The translations under genes and the position numbers were made by a program. DNA of 41,474 bases from contig JAFVXI010000014.1 in NCBI GenBank assembly GCA_017501245.1, positions 1-41,474 on the forward strand, given 5' to 3'. Position 1 is the first letter of the stretch. The number at the start of each line of letters is the position of its first letter. This document shows, in pieces, positions 23,927 to 31,734 of this stretch. Below the pieces are notes generated by a model. The model made no database searches. It worked only from the letters and a program-made list of their open reading frames with translations, and was not told the DNA's origin. Source of the DNA: Clostridia bacterium (GTDB lineage Bacteria; Bacillota; Clostridia; Oscillospirales; CAG-272).

Positions 23927-23999
23927 CTATGCGTGTTTTCCGTTAAGGATAACACGCATCAGCCTGCCTCCGTATTTTTATATCTTAGCGGTCATTTTT

Positions 24000-24310
24000 C
24001 GTCTTGCTATCTCGGCCGTTATTCTTTGCGCTGATATCCGAGCTGTTATTCTTCGTGTTGATATCCGAGCTGTTATCTGATGCGCTTTTATTTAAGCCGT
24101 TATGCGCTGCATTCTTTTACGGACGGGTTTCGGTTTAAGAAGCAGAGAAGCCGCCGCTTAAAGCCACAGCCACAGCTAAAGCCTCAGCCTCAGCCACAGC
24201 TAAAGCCACAGTCACAGTTAAAGCCACAGTCACAGTTAAAGCCATAGCTACAGCTAAAGCCACAGCCGCCGCTTAAAGCCACAGCCACAGCTAAAGCCCG
24301 ACAGACTAAA
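24000..24310. repeat. Tandem repeats: 30-bp then 18-bp units
   Basis: Around 24011-24080 there are about two to three units containing TTATTC then GATATCCGAGCTG. From about 24159 to 24300 there is a degenerate 18-bp repeat of the type GCCACAGTCACAGTTAAA, with variants CAGCTAAAGCC. No gene is present between 23927 and 24351. Confidence 0.75.
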
Positions 24311-24351
24311 CAACCTAAGCAACCTAAGCTGCCCAAGCCAAACCCCCAGGC

Positions 24352-25350
24352 TTAATCGAAGTGCGCCTTGTTATATTCGACGTGATAGAAGCGCTGCCCG
24401 CCGACGAGGATGCCGAAGAGGTATTTTGAGCAAGCGGATTCGTTGACGATGTATATCCTATCTCCCACGACCTCTATCTCCTCAGCCATAGGGATAGCCT
24501 TCGTGGTGTGGGTGAGGGTTGTGGAGTCGAGGTGATAGAGAGGCAGGGACACGCCTCCGTCGTCGCCAAAGACGAGCTCTGTCTTATTATCCTCCGAGGG
24601 CTTGTAGTAGGAGAGATATGAGGTATTGATGCCGCTCGATGTCGAAAGGATGATGCCGTCGTCGGTTACCGCGCAGCCCTGCACCCATTTTCTGATCGAG
24701 TAGGCGCAGTCGGGAAGCTCCTCTATTCCGTATTCCGCCTCGGCGTTAAGCCTGAAGCGAGCGATGATCGAGGGATTGACCTCGCCCGAGGGGGTTACGG
24801 TCGACTGCCAGTCGTCAGGGACGTACTTATCGCCGTCGGCAAAGGTTCCGAGGTATACGTAGCCGCCGTGCGAATAAACGAAGGACGCCGTAATCTGTGC
24901 GTCAAACTTTCCGATCTGCTTTGCTTTGCCGTCACCGTCGAGCAGGTCCGAAAGCGAAAAGACGTAAAGTCCGCCAGAGCCGCCCACGTAGAAGTAGTCG
25001 CCCGAGTGGGCGATGCCGCCGCAGTGACCGGTGAAGTCCTCGCCGTTCTTTTTGTATAGCTGAACTGCCTCAGCTCTGCCGTCCTCCCCTACGAGGTAGA
25101 TGCGAGAGGGGCCGTCACCCTTCATATAGCCGCCAACGAGCAGAACGCCGTCAACCTCGCAAAGCCCCTGAGGCACAAAGCCGTCGCCAAGCCCGGGGAC
25201 GTCAAAGTCTGCCTCGGCGGTAGAGTAGAACTCCGAGTAGAAGATAGCGCCCGAGAGGTTAAGCAGCCCGACGGCGATAGCAAGCAGTGCTACAAGCGAG
25301 CCAAGGACGATAAGAGTGACGAGAAGTATCCTCTTTCCTATATTCATCAT
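24352..25350 (-). CDS. Membrane-anchored extracytoplasmic beta-propeller-like protein
   Basis: The 332-residue protein has one N-terminal membrane helix (about 7-30) and no lipobox. The rest should lie outside the membrane and is rich in short strands of propeller type, with blade-like repeats such as GFVPQGLCEVDGVLLVGGY, GGIAHSGDYFYVGGSGGLYV and SHGGYVYLGTFADG, and late GDRIYIVNESA. I do not recognise a named family. Its start overlaps the rpiB stop by 4 nt, so the two are cotranscribed, but a functional link is not obvious. Confidence 0.7.
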   Translation of the reverse strand: MMNIGKRILLVTLIVLGSLVALLAIAVGLLNLSGAIFYSEFYSTAEADFDVPGLGDGFVPQGLCEVDGVLLVGGYMKGDGPSRIYLVGEDGRAEAVQLYKKNGEDFTGHCGGIAHSGDYFYVGGSGGLYVFSLSDLLDGDGKAKQIGKFDAQITASFVYSHGGYVYLGTFADGDKYVPDDWQSTVTPSGEVNPSIIARFRLNAEAEYGIEELPDCAYSIRKWVQGCAVTDDGIILSTSSGINTSYLSYYKPSEDNKTELVFGDDGGVSLPLYHLDSTTLTHTTKAIPMAEEIEVVGDRIYIVNESACSKYLFGILVGGQRFYHVEYNKAHFD

Positions 25351-25799
25351 TTGTTCTCAAGCTCCATAAACATATCAACTCGCAGAGCGTGCCTTCCGCC
25401 CTCAAACTCAGCGCCGAGGAAGGCGTCAACGATGTCGAGAGCGAGGCAGCTGCCGATAACTCTTGCGCCGATGCAAAGCACGTTGGCGTCGTTGTGGTTT
25501 CTCGTCAGCCTTGCGGAATATGTGTCGCCGCAAAGAGCCGCACGGATGCCCTTATGCTTGTTTGCCGCCATGGACATACCGATGCCCGTGCCGCAGATGA
25601 GGATGCCGTAGCTACCAAGGGGATCCTCCATCACGCGCTCGCAAACTGCGTGAGCAAAAACGGGATAATGGCAGGAAGCCGCAGAGTCGGTCCCCATATC
25701 CGTGACGGTGTAGCCAAGCTCGCACAGATGCGCCTTGACCTCCTCCTTGAGGTGGTAGCCTGCGGAGTCTGCTCCTATGTATATCTTTCTCTTGTTCAT
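25347..25799 (-). CDS. rpiB: Ribose-5-phosphate isomerase B
   Basis: The 150-residue enzyme interconverts ribose-5-phosphate and ribulose-5-phosphate. It starts MNKRKIYIGADSAGYHLKEE and has GTGIGMSMAANKHKGIRAAL with the active-site Cys just before (LICGTG), then ARLTRNHNDANVLCIGAR. I chose the ATG at 25799, preceded by AAGGAGA; the longer frame upstream has no such site and an unlikely basic sequence. Related LacA/LacB sugar isomerases share the fold, but the residues here fit RpiB. Confidence 0.93.
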   Translation of the reverse strand: MNKRKIYIGADSAGYHLKEEVKAHLCELGYTVTDMGTDSAASCHYPVFAHAVCERVMEDPLGSYGILICGTGIGMSMAANKHKGIRAALCGDTYSARLTRNHNDANVLCIGARVIGSCLALDIVDAFLGAEFEGGRHALRVDMFMELENK

Positions 25800-26088
25800 T
25801 CGTATTCTCCTTTTGCGAAAGGGGCGAAAGGTCGCCTTCTTTCTGCACTTATTCATTGATTTGTCAACTATTATTATCAAATACGGCTTATTGTCGCTTT
25901 TATTTGCGAGGTTGAGCCGCTTATAGAGCGATCCGGCATGAGCGCCATATCCCAAACTGATGCTTCAAGAAAGGGAGGGGCTGCGAGCTTTTTAGCCTCA
26001 GCCCTTCGTTCGTTATGGCTGGAGCCATGTGTAGCCTTTTGTGTCCGGAGCCCTTTGCAGCCTGCTGCGTGTAGAGCCTTTTGTAGCC
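25800..26088. other. Spacer between tsaB and rpiB with degenerate repeats
   Basis: About 25980-26090 holds degenerate units with AGCCTTTTGT and AGCCTCAGC motifs. The part near rpiB is AT-rich (25850-25905) and probably carries its promoter, but no clear -35/-10 pair is visible on the minus strand. Confidence 0.5.
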
Positions 26089-26811
26089 TCAGCTCTTTGC
26101 TGACTTTTCGGCGTCGAGCCTCTCGAGCCTCTCACGCTCAGCCTGCGGAACTCTCAGATAGGTCGGAGCAAGCTCCTTGTCGCTGACGGCGCCACCCGCA
26201 AGATATATCCTCTCGGCGACACGTGCCACCGATGCGGCGGATTCAAGTATACAGCGCTCGGGCGTCCTCATAAGCTCTAAGCCCAGCTCGGTCAGCGCCT
26301 TGTGCGCACCCGTGTAGCCGTCGCCCGTAAGGTAGATCGGCTCGCCCCCGTATTCCTTCAGCATATCTCTTAGAGTGGTGAGGGGGATTGCCATATCCTC
26401 GGTGAGCCTCCTTATGCCTCCCTCGTCCGAGCGGAAGAGAGCAGTGTAGACCTGGCCTCTGCGAGCGTCCATGCAGGGGACGATAATTCCCCTTATCCCT
26501 GCGAGGTTTTCCGCAAGAGCCTCAATGGTTGAAACTGCCACGGTCGCCGCCTCGCGCCCGAAGGCGAGACCCTTGACGAGCGCCGTGCCGATCCTCACTC
26601 CGGTAAAGGAGCCGGGGCCGACGGAGGTTGCAAAAATATCAATATCCGAAAAGTCAAGCTTCAGCGCCCCAAGCATAGCCTCTGCCATAGGCAGAAGCAG
26701 CTCGCTCTGCGTGAGTCCGTTATCCACGGTGTAGTCGGCAAGAATTTTGCCGTCCGAGAGTATGCTGACGGAGGCAGCCTTTGCCGTTGAGTCAAATGCA
26801 AGTATCTTCAT
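26089..26811 (-). CDS. tsaB: tRNA t6A synthesis protein TsaB
   Basis: The 240-residue protein has the ASKHA-fold start MKILAFDSTAKAASVSI and the conserved SVGPGSFTGVRIG loop (about 68-80). It acts with TsaD and TsaE to make N6-threonylcarbamoyladenosine in tRNA. I use the ATG at 26811, because the GTG six bases upstream lies inside its ribosome site GAGGTG. tsaE is 18 nt upstream in the same operon. tsaD and tsaC are not in the window. Confidence 0.95.
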   Translation of the reverse strand: MKILAFDSTAKAASVSILSDGKILADYTVDNGLTQSELLLPMAEAMLGALKLDFSDIDIFATSVGPGSFTGVRIGTALVKGLAFGREAATVAVSTIEALAENLAGIRGIIVPCMDARRGQVYTALFRSDEGGIRRLTEDMAIPLTTLRDMLKEYGGEPIYLTGDGYTGAHKALTELGLELMRTPERCILESAASVARVAERIYLAGGAVSDKELAPTYLRVPQAERERLERLDAEKSAKS

Positions 26812-26829
26812 ACGCACCTCAAATAAAAA

Positions 26830-27264
26830 TTACAGCTGAAAGCCCGAGATGGTGATTCGTCTGTCGGACTCTATCTGTGTGCGCTCAAGCACAACGCCGA
26901 TAGCCCCCTCGGGGATCTCGTCCTCCGCCCTCACGCTCCACTCGACGATGGAGTAGCCGTCGCTCTCTACGTAGTCGTGATAGCCTATCGATTCAAGATC
27001 GTCGTAGCCGTCGATGCGGTAGAGGTCAAAGTGATAGATGGAGGCGCCGCCCCCACGGTATTCGTTAACGACGGTGTAGGTCGGACTCTTAACACCCGTG
27101 ATGCCAAACGCCGAGGCAAACCCGCGGCAAAACACGGTCTTTCCGACGCCCATCTCACCGTCAAGGGTGATGAACGCACGCTTGATGCCTCTCTCCCGTA
27201 GAGCCTCGCCGAGCCTGCGCCCGAGCGCCTCAGTCTCCTCCGGAGAGTGAATTTCGTAAACCAT
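26830..27264 (-). CDS. tsaE: tRNA t6A synthesis ATPase TsaE
   Basis: The 144-residue P-loop ATPase drives the TsaBDE complex that makes t6A37 in tRNA. The Walker A loop is GEMGVGKT (about 36-43), followed by the family block SPTYTVVNEY and FDLYRI, then SIVEWSVRAEDEIP. It begins 3 nt after the stop of the upstream methyltransferase gene and precedes tsaB, so all are in one operon with plsY. Confidence 0.96.
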   Translation of the reverse strand: MVYEIHSPEETEALGRRLGEALRERGIKRAFITLDGEMGVGKTVFCRGFASAFGITGVKSPTYTVVNEYRGGGASIYHFDLYRIDGYDDLESIGYHDYVESDGYSIVEWSVRAEDEIPEGAIGVVLERTQIESDRRITISGFQL

Positions 27265-27267
27265 TAT

Positions 27268-28434
27268 TTACAATCCCTTCAAATAATCGGCTTTTCCGTC
27301 GCCGAGAACGTAGTCAAGGATGCTTTCGTATCTCTCGGCTGCCGCCTTGTTTTCGGCACTCTTAACAGCTCTGATAAGCGTGTTTTTAGGCGTGTCGTCG
27401 GGGTCGGTCAGCTCGGGGGCAGAAACCTTGTAGCCCGCCGCCTCCAGTCTCGCAAGCCTTATAGCGTCGGTGAGCGCCTCCGAGAGCTTGTTGGAGAGAT
27501 GCGGGAAGCGCGTTAGGAAGTCAAGCTCCTTTATCCTTACCTTGCCGTTCAGATATCTGTGACAGCAGGGAGTGGAGAGTATAACGCCCGCCCCGAGAGC
27601 GATCGCTCTGTTTATCACGATATCCGTCGCAACGTCGCAGGCGTGTAAAGAAATGACCATATCGGGGTGTCTGTCCTCGGGCAGATTTCCTATATCGTCA
27701 AAGATAAAGTGCATGCCGGTGTAGCCGAGCCTATCTGCCTCCGCCTCGCACCATCTGATGACGTCACGCTTTAAGTCGACGCCGAGCATCTCGACCTCGC
27801 GCCCCTTGTGCGCAGTAAGATAGTGATAGACGGCAAAGCTGAGGTAGCTCTTGCCGCAGCAGAGGTCGTAGACGAGCAGCCTGCCCTCGCCGGGGAGTGC
27901 GGAATAGACGTCCTCGATATGCTCGAGGAAGCGGTTTATCTGCCTGAACTTCCCCTGTTTTTTGTCGTGGACTCTGCCCGTCTTATCCGATATGCCGAGC
28001 GAAATGAGGAAGTCCTCGCCGCCCGATAAAATATAATTCTTTTTGTTGTCAAGCTCGCCGATCCTCGCCTCGAAATCAGGCTTTTCGGTGAGCCTTCTTC
28101 TGAGCTTTTCGCCCCCGAGGAGAGCCTCCTTACCCGATTTTGAGATCTTCCATTCGGCCTCGCCTGCCTCGGTGATGAGGTTTGCCTGCATATAGCCTGA
28201 GATAAGAGTGTTAAGCTCCTCCTCAAGCTCTGCCGAGATGAGGTTTTTATGCTTGACGGTGTCGCCCGGGAGAGAGTATTCGAGGGCGAGCATCCGCCTG
28301 CCCCTATGCTCGACGAGCCTCGCCGACACCTTCTTGATCTCTCCTGCCACGGGGCGTGAGAAGATCAGCTTTCGGATGGCACCCGTGTCAAATGCCAGCC
28401 TCACCAGGGCTATAAAATCAAGGGAGCTTTCCAT
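27268..28434 (-). CDS. SAM-dependent methyltransferase (Methyltransf_32-like)
   Basis: The 388-residue protein has a roughly 190-residue N-terminal region with no motif I know, then a Rossmann methyltransferase. Motif I is YDLCCGKSYLSF (about 195-206), VDLKRD is the acidic loop, and VISLHACDVATD (about 260-271) and STPCCHRYLN follow. The HACD.ATD and PCCH motifs resemble the TRMT13/METTL25-like group, suggesting an RNA substrate, but this is inference. It overlaps the plsY stop (TAATG) and precedes tsaE, so an RNA modification role fits its neighbours. Confidence 0.8.
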   Translation of the reverse strand: MESSLDFIALVRLAFDTGAIRKLIFSRPVAGEIKKVSARLVEHRGRRMLALEYSLPGDTVKHKNLISAELEEELNTLISGYMQANLITEAGEAEWKISKSGKEALLGGEKLRRRLTEKPDFEARIGELDNKKNYILSGGEDFLISLGISDKTGRVHDKKQGKFRQINRFLEHIEDVYSALPGEGRLLVYDLCCGKSYLSFAVYHYLTAHKGREVEMLGVDLKRDVIRWCEAEADRLGYTGMHFIFDDIGNLPEDRHPDMVISLHACDVATDIVINRAIALGAGVILSTPCCHRYLNGKVRIKELDFLTRFPHLSNKLSEALTDAIRLARLEAAGYKVSAPELTDPDDTPKNTLIRAVKSAENKAAAERYESILDYVLGDGKADYLKGL

Positions 28435-29210
28435 TATTCCTCGTCGTCCTCGCCATCCTCTTCGGGCTCGGGCTCAGCCTTCTTTTTCTTGCCGAAGGAG
28501 AGCTTGTTCTCCTCGCCTCTCGAGATGCGTGCGAGGTTTGAGCGGTGGCACCATACGATAAGCACGGCGAGAATGATAGAGGAAAGCACCATCATAGGCA
28601 TAGGCTTTGCGCCGCCGCCGAAGACTGCGAAGTAGCCGTTCAGAACGACGGGGAAGAGCGTAACGCCGATAACAGAGCCGAGCGAAACGAACCTCGAGAA
28701 CCAGACGATGCCGACGAAAATGAGGATAAGAACTCCGGCGATAGCAGGGCAGAGCACGAGAGCCATCGTAGCGGTGGAGAGAACGCCCTTGCCGCCCTTG
28801 AACTTATAGTAAACGGGGAAAACGTGGCCGATGACGGCAAACAGACCCGCAAGGTAGCACATCTCGCTTACGCTGACGGCGGCGCCAACGTAGTTGAAGC
28901 CGAAGAGAACGCCCGCAACGCATATGGCGATAGCCGTCTTAAGGATGTCGCCGAGCAGGGTCATAAGAGCAGCCTTGGCACCGTAGTTACGTAAGACGTT
29001 AGTCGTTCCCGCATTTCCCGAGCCCTTAGTGCGCACGTCCTCGCCGTAAAACAGCTTCGACACGATGATAGCGCTGTTGATGCTGCCGAGCAGATATGCG
29101 ATCGCAAGAGTGAGGATCACGGCGGGCAGAAGCACGTACCAGGGCAGAGCCGTCCAGTAGGGCGTCTCGGGGAAGAGATAGGCGAAAAGACCCGTATTAA
29201 GATTAAACAT
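28434..29210 (-). CDS. plsY: Acyl-phosphate glycerol-3-phosphate acyltransferase PlsY
   Basis: The 258-residue membrane enzyme makes lysophosphatidic acid in phospholipid synthesis. It has five or more membrane helices and the three PlsY loops: GSINSAIIVSKLFYGEDVR with GSGNAGTTNVLRNYG, GHVFPVYYKFKGGKGV, and the final HRSNLARISRGEENKL. I use the ATG at 29210 with GGAGG upstream; a longer frame adds an unlikely segment. The tail is a run of Lys then Glu/Asp, about 20 residues longer than usual. Confidence 0.95.
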   Translation of the reverse strand: MFNLNTGLFAYLFPETPYWTALPWYVLLPAVILTLAIAYLLGSINSAIIVSKLFYGEDVRTKGSGNAGTTNVLRNYGAKAALMTLLGDILKTAIAICVAGVLFGFNYVGAAVSVSEMCYLAGLFAVIGHVFPVYYKFKGGKGVLSTATMALVLCPAIAGVLILIFVGIVWFSRFVSLGSVIGVTLFPVVLNGYFAVFGGGAKPMPMMVLSSIILAVLIVWCHRSNLARISRGEENKLSFGKKKKAEPEPEEDGEDDEE

Positions 29211-29280
29211 ATTAAACCTCCGTGGAGTGGCGTAGACCGCCAGAGTGGGCGCAGGGCATACCAGCCCGGGCGCGAAATAC

Positions 29281-29309
29281 ATTATAATATAAAATCTATT
29301 AATTGTCAA
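29281..29309 (-). promoter_or_regulatory. Perfect-consensus promoter of the plsY operon
   Basis: On the minus strand TTGACA (29309-29304), 17 nt and TATAAT (29286-29281) match the consensus exactly. Transcription would start near 29275 and cover plsY, the methyltransferase, tsaE and tsaB. Confidence 0.85.
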
Positions 29310-29458
29310 CACCCAAGCGCCCGACCCACGTGGTGCAGGTGCGCACGCAGGTGCGATTTATGCTCTCAACTCCCACGCCCTCCGTCGTCCCGTGGCAGCT
29401 CCCTCTGATAGCCGAAGGGCATAGAGAGTGGGGGGCATACAAAAAAACACCCCGACAC

Positions 29459-29487
29459 TTGAAATAAGCCGAGGAATGATGTAAAAT
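29459..29487 (+). promoter_or_regulatory. Promoter of the queG-like gene
   Basis: TTGAAA (29459-29464), 17 nt and TAAAAT (29482-29487), with AAGGAGG about 10 nt after the predicted start of transcription. Confidence 0.75.
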
Positions 29488-29510
29488 AGAAAAAAACGAA
29501 GGAGGGCGCT

Positions 29511-30326
29511 ATGAGAGAGCTGATCGACGCCTATATGGCGGAAAACAAAATCAAATACTACGGCGTCCTCGACTACGCCGATTGCACGGTCACAGGCGAG
29601 AGGATAATGAAGCGCGAGGACTTTGTGCCGAGGAGCGTTATAGTCTATCTTTTGCCCTACTATGCGGGCGAGACGGAAAACCTCTCGGTCTATGCGGCGT
29701 CGCTCGACTATCATAAAAAGCTCGGCGAGATAGGCGAGGGGCTGATCAAACGGCTCGGCGAGAGGCGCTCCGGCATCGGAGCTAAAAGCTACGGCGACCA
29801 CAGCCCCATAGACGAGGTGATGGCTGCCGCCTCGCTGGGACTCGGCGTGCTCGGCAAGCACACTCTGCTTATAAACCCCGAATACGGAAGCTACGTCTTT
29901 ATCGGCGATGTAATAACCGATATACCTCCCGAGGAGCTCGGAGCAGAGAAGCCCTCGGAACCGAAGAGGTGTATCAGCTGCGGCGCATGCGCTAAGGTCT
30001 GCCCGAGCGGCATCCTCAGGGGCGAGTGCGACGCCTGCCTCAGCGGCATAACGCAGAGGAAGGGAGAGCTGACGGAGGACGAGATAGCTATGATGATGAG
30101 GGTTGGCACCGTCTGGGGCTGCGACGAGTGTCAGAGGGTCTGCCCGATGAACGAGGGCTCACGTCCGACCGAGCTTGACTACTTCTACGAGGACAGGATA
30201 ACGAGGCTCGATAAAGAGGCGCTCGACGGGATGACCGACGAGGAGCTTAAGGGACGTGCCTTCGGCTGGCGGGGAAGAGCAGTGCTTCTGCGAAATCTCG
30301 CATATCTCTATCCCGAGGAGCAGTAG
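29511..30326 (+). CDS. queG: QueG-like epoxyqueuosine reductase, short form
   Basis: The 271-residue protein has the QueG N-terminal region, with SPIDEVMAAASLGLGVLGKHTLLINPEYGSY (about 103-133) matching the cobalamin-site region of the family. Two 4Fe-4S motifs follow: CISCGACAKVCP (about 155-166) and CDECQRVCP (about 204-212). QueG reduces epoxyqueuosine to queuosine in tRNA using cobalamin. It is shorter than typical QueG (over 300 residues) and ends soon after the second cluster without HEAT-like repeats. It could be a short paralogue with another substrate. Confidence 0.8.
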   Translation: MRELIDAYMAENKIKYYGVLDYADCTVTGERIMKREDFVPRSVIVYLLPYYAGETENLSVYAASLDYHKKLGEIGEGLIKRLGERRSGIGAKSYGDHSPIDEVMAAASLGLGVLGKHTLLINPEYGSYVFIGDVITDIPPEELGAEKPSEPKRCISCGACAKVCPSGILRGECDACLSGITQRKGELTEDEIAMMMRVGTVWGCDECQRVCPMNEGSRPTELDYFYEDRITRLDKEALDGMTDEELKGRAFGWRGRAVLLRNLAYLYPEEQ

Positions 30327-30454
30327 CCGCACCCCATGGCGGCTGACTTTTGCCCCCAAATGGCGGAAAACTTAACACGGGGTAGGGGATGAGATGATGA
30401 ATGATGAATGCAGAATGCAGAATGCAGAATGAGGAATGAGGAATCAACATAATG
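30327..30454. repeat. AATGCAG short tandem repeat after queG-like gene
   Basis: About 30394-30445 reads as repeated GATGAAT, AATGCAG (three times) and AATGAGG units. Just before it, AAAACTTAACACGGGGT (30367-30383) is an exact copy of 6079-6095. No gene is present. Confidence 0.7.
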
Positions 30455-30487
30455 AAAAAAGACGAGTGGAAGCTCGTCTTTTTTTGC
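30455..30487 (+). terminator. Terminator of the queG-like gene
   Basis: AAAAAAGACGAG pairs with CTCGTCTTTTTTT across a 6-nt loop (stem 30461-30466 with 30473-30478, extended by A-T pairs). Confidence 0.88.
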
Positions 30488-30697
30488 GCTTTTCGTGCGA
30501 GGTGTGACCGTCGGAGTGCTTGATGATCGCATCTTTTTCGGGCAAGATGTGCTTAATATGCTAACTATACTTGTCATTTAATGCTCGTTTTGTGGTGGGT
30601 CGGCGGTTTTTTCGCACATCGACGGTTTTTTGTGCGTCCATGGCTTTTTTCGCACATTGGTGGTTGTCTGTGCTTCGGCGGATCCCGGTACTTCCAC
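30488..30697. other. Gene-free spacer with degenerate about 27-bp repeats
   Basis: About 30585-30680 has three to four degenerate units containing GGTTTTTT and CGCACAT or GTGC. No gene is supported. Confidence 0.5.
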
Positions 30698-31483
30698 TCA
30701 CCTGTTTCTGTATTTCAGCGGCGAGGTGCCGTAGGCTCGCTTGAACTTGTCGGAGAAGTAGTTTGAGTCGTTGAAGCCGGTGAGAAAGGCTATCTCGGTT
30801 ATGCTCATATCCTGACGCTCACGTAAGAGCCTGGCGGCGTGGCCGAGCCTCAGCTTTGCGACGTGATCGGAAAAGCCCTCGCCGCATTCGGCGACGAAGC
30901 GCCTCGACAGATAAGCCGGGCTGACACCGCATATCGCCGCCACCTCGGTGAGCGAAAGCTTCTCGCTGAAATGCTCGGCGGCGTATGCCCTCGCCTTTGC
31001 AACTGCCGTGCCGACCCTCTCGGGCTCAACACGCTCTATGCCTGCTCTCGCCAGCGTTATACATAGCTCGATAGAGAGCGCAATAAGCATCTCCCGACTG
31101 AAGTCGTCCTTCATCCTGTATTCCTCGCCGAGCGCCGAGATCAGCGCATCCGGTCTCGCCGCCGCATCCTCTAAGGAGCAGATGGGGCTCGCCGCCCTCA
31201 GCACCGACTTAACGCCCTCGGGCAAAAGGTGGCTCCTTATCGCAACCGACAGAAGAGTAGCGCCCTCTGCCGCCTCGACGGTGTAGCTCTGGCCGTCCGG
31301 CACGATGATAACGCCGCCCTCCTCCGCTACGTATCTGAGGCTGTCGCCGCACACCTCCGCACCGCCGCCCCTCAGCAGGGCAACCGTAAAGCCGCCCGCA
31401 CTTCCGACCTGCCTTCCCGCCGCTCTGCCTTCCTCATAAACTACGTCCTCGGGCATGCGCCTCTGCGTCTTTTCTACCTGCAT
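30698..31483 (-). CDS. AraC-family transcriptional regulator
   Basis: The 261-residue protein has an N-terminal cupin-like effector domain (about 15-85), a helical linker, and a C-terminal AraC double helix-turn-helix (about 165-261): KLSLTEVAAICGVSPAYLSR, and MSITEIAFLTGFNDSNYFS followed by FKRAYGTSPLKYR. Such proteins usually activate nearby genes on sensing a small molecule, often a sugar. It is divergent from the heparinase-like gene, making it the likely regulator of that locus. GGAGG precedes the ATG. A 13-bp inverted repeat lies 20 bp upstream. Confidence 0.93.
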   Translation of the reverse strand: MQVEKTQRRMPEDVVYEEGRAAGRQVGSAGGFTVALLRGGGAEVCGDSLRYVAEEGGVIIVPDGQSYTVEAAEGATLLSVAIRSHLLPEGVKSVLRAASPICSLEDAAARPDALISALGEEYRMKDDFSREMLIALSIELCITLARAGIERVEPERVGTAVAKARAYAAEHFSEKLSLTEVAAICGVSPAYLSRRFVAECGEGFSDHVAKLRLGHAARLLRERQDMSITEIAFLTGFNDSNYFSDKFKRAYGTSPLKYRNR

Positions 31484-31503
31484 ATGTCCTCCACGGGCGC
31501 GCC

Positions 31504-31547
31504 GTCAATTTGCACATAGGCGGATAACCAAAATTGTGCAATTTGAC
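31504..31547. promoter_or_regulatory. Candidate operator: 13-bp inverted repeat at the araC-type promoter
   Basis: GTCAATTTGCACA (31504-31516) and TGTGCAATTTGAC (31535-31547) are inverted repeats matching at 12 of 13 positions with an 18-nt gap. The site lies between the regulator and the lyase gene, nearer the regulator. A second, shorter inverted repeat TTTGAGC/GCTCAAA is at 31604-31610 and 31630-31636. Confidence 0.6.
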
Positions 31548-31680
31548 ATATTGCTTTAAAAACGCCCTCTTTGAAATTTCATTTTTGTATAAATGTTAGC
31601 ATATTTGAGCAAAAAAGTCAAGAAAGTTAGCTCAAAAAACAAAAAATCTAAGGAAGAAAGCTCCGCCGTGCTGTAAAATG

Positions 31681-31708
31681 TTGTTATAAAACATTATTTT
31701 GTTTTAAT
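31681..31708 (+). promoter_or_regulatory. Weak candidate promoter of the lyase gene
   Basis: TTGTTA (31681-31686), 16 nt and TTTAAT (31703-31708). The poor match would suit a promoter that needs an activator, but the assignment is uncertain. Confidence 0.35.
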
Positions 31709-31734
31709 AGGTAAACACAGAGGAGGATTTGCAT

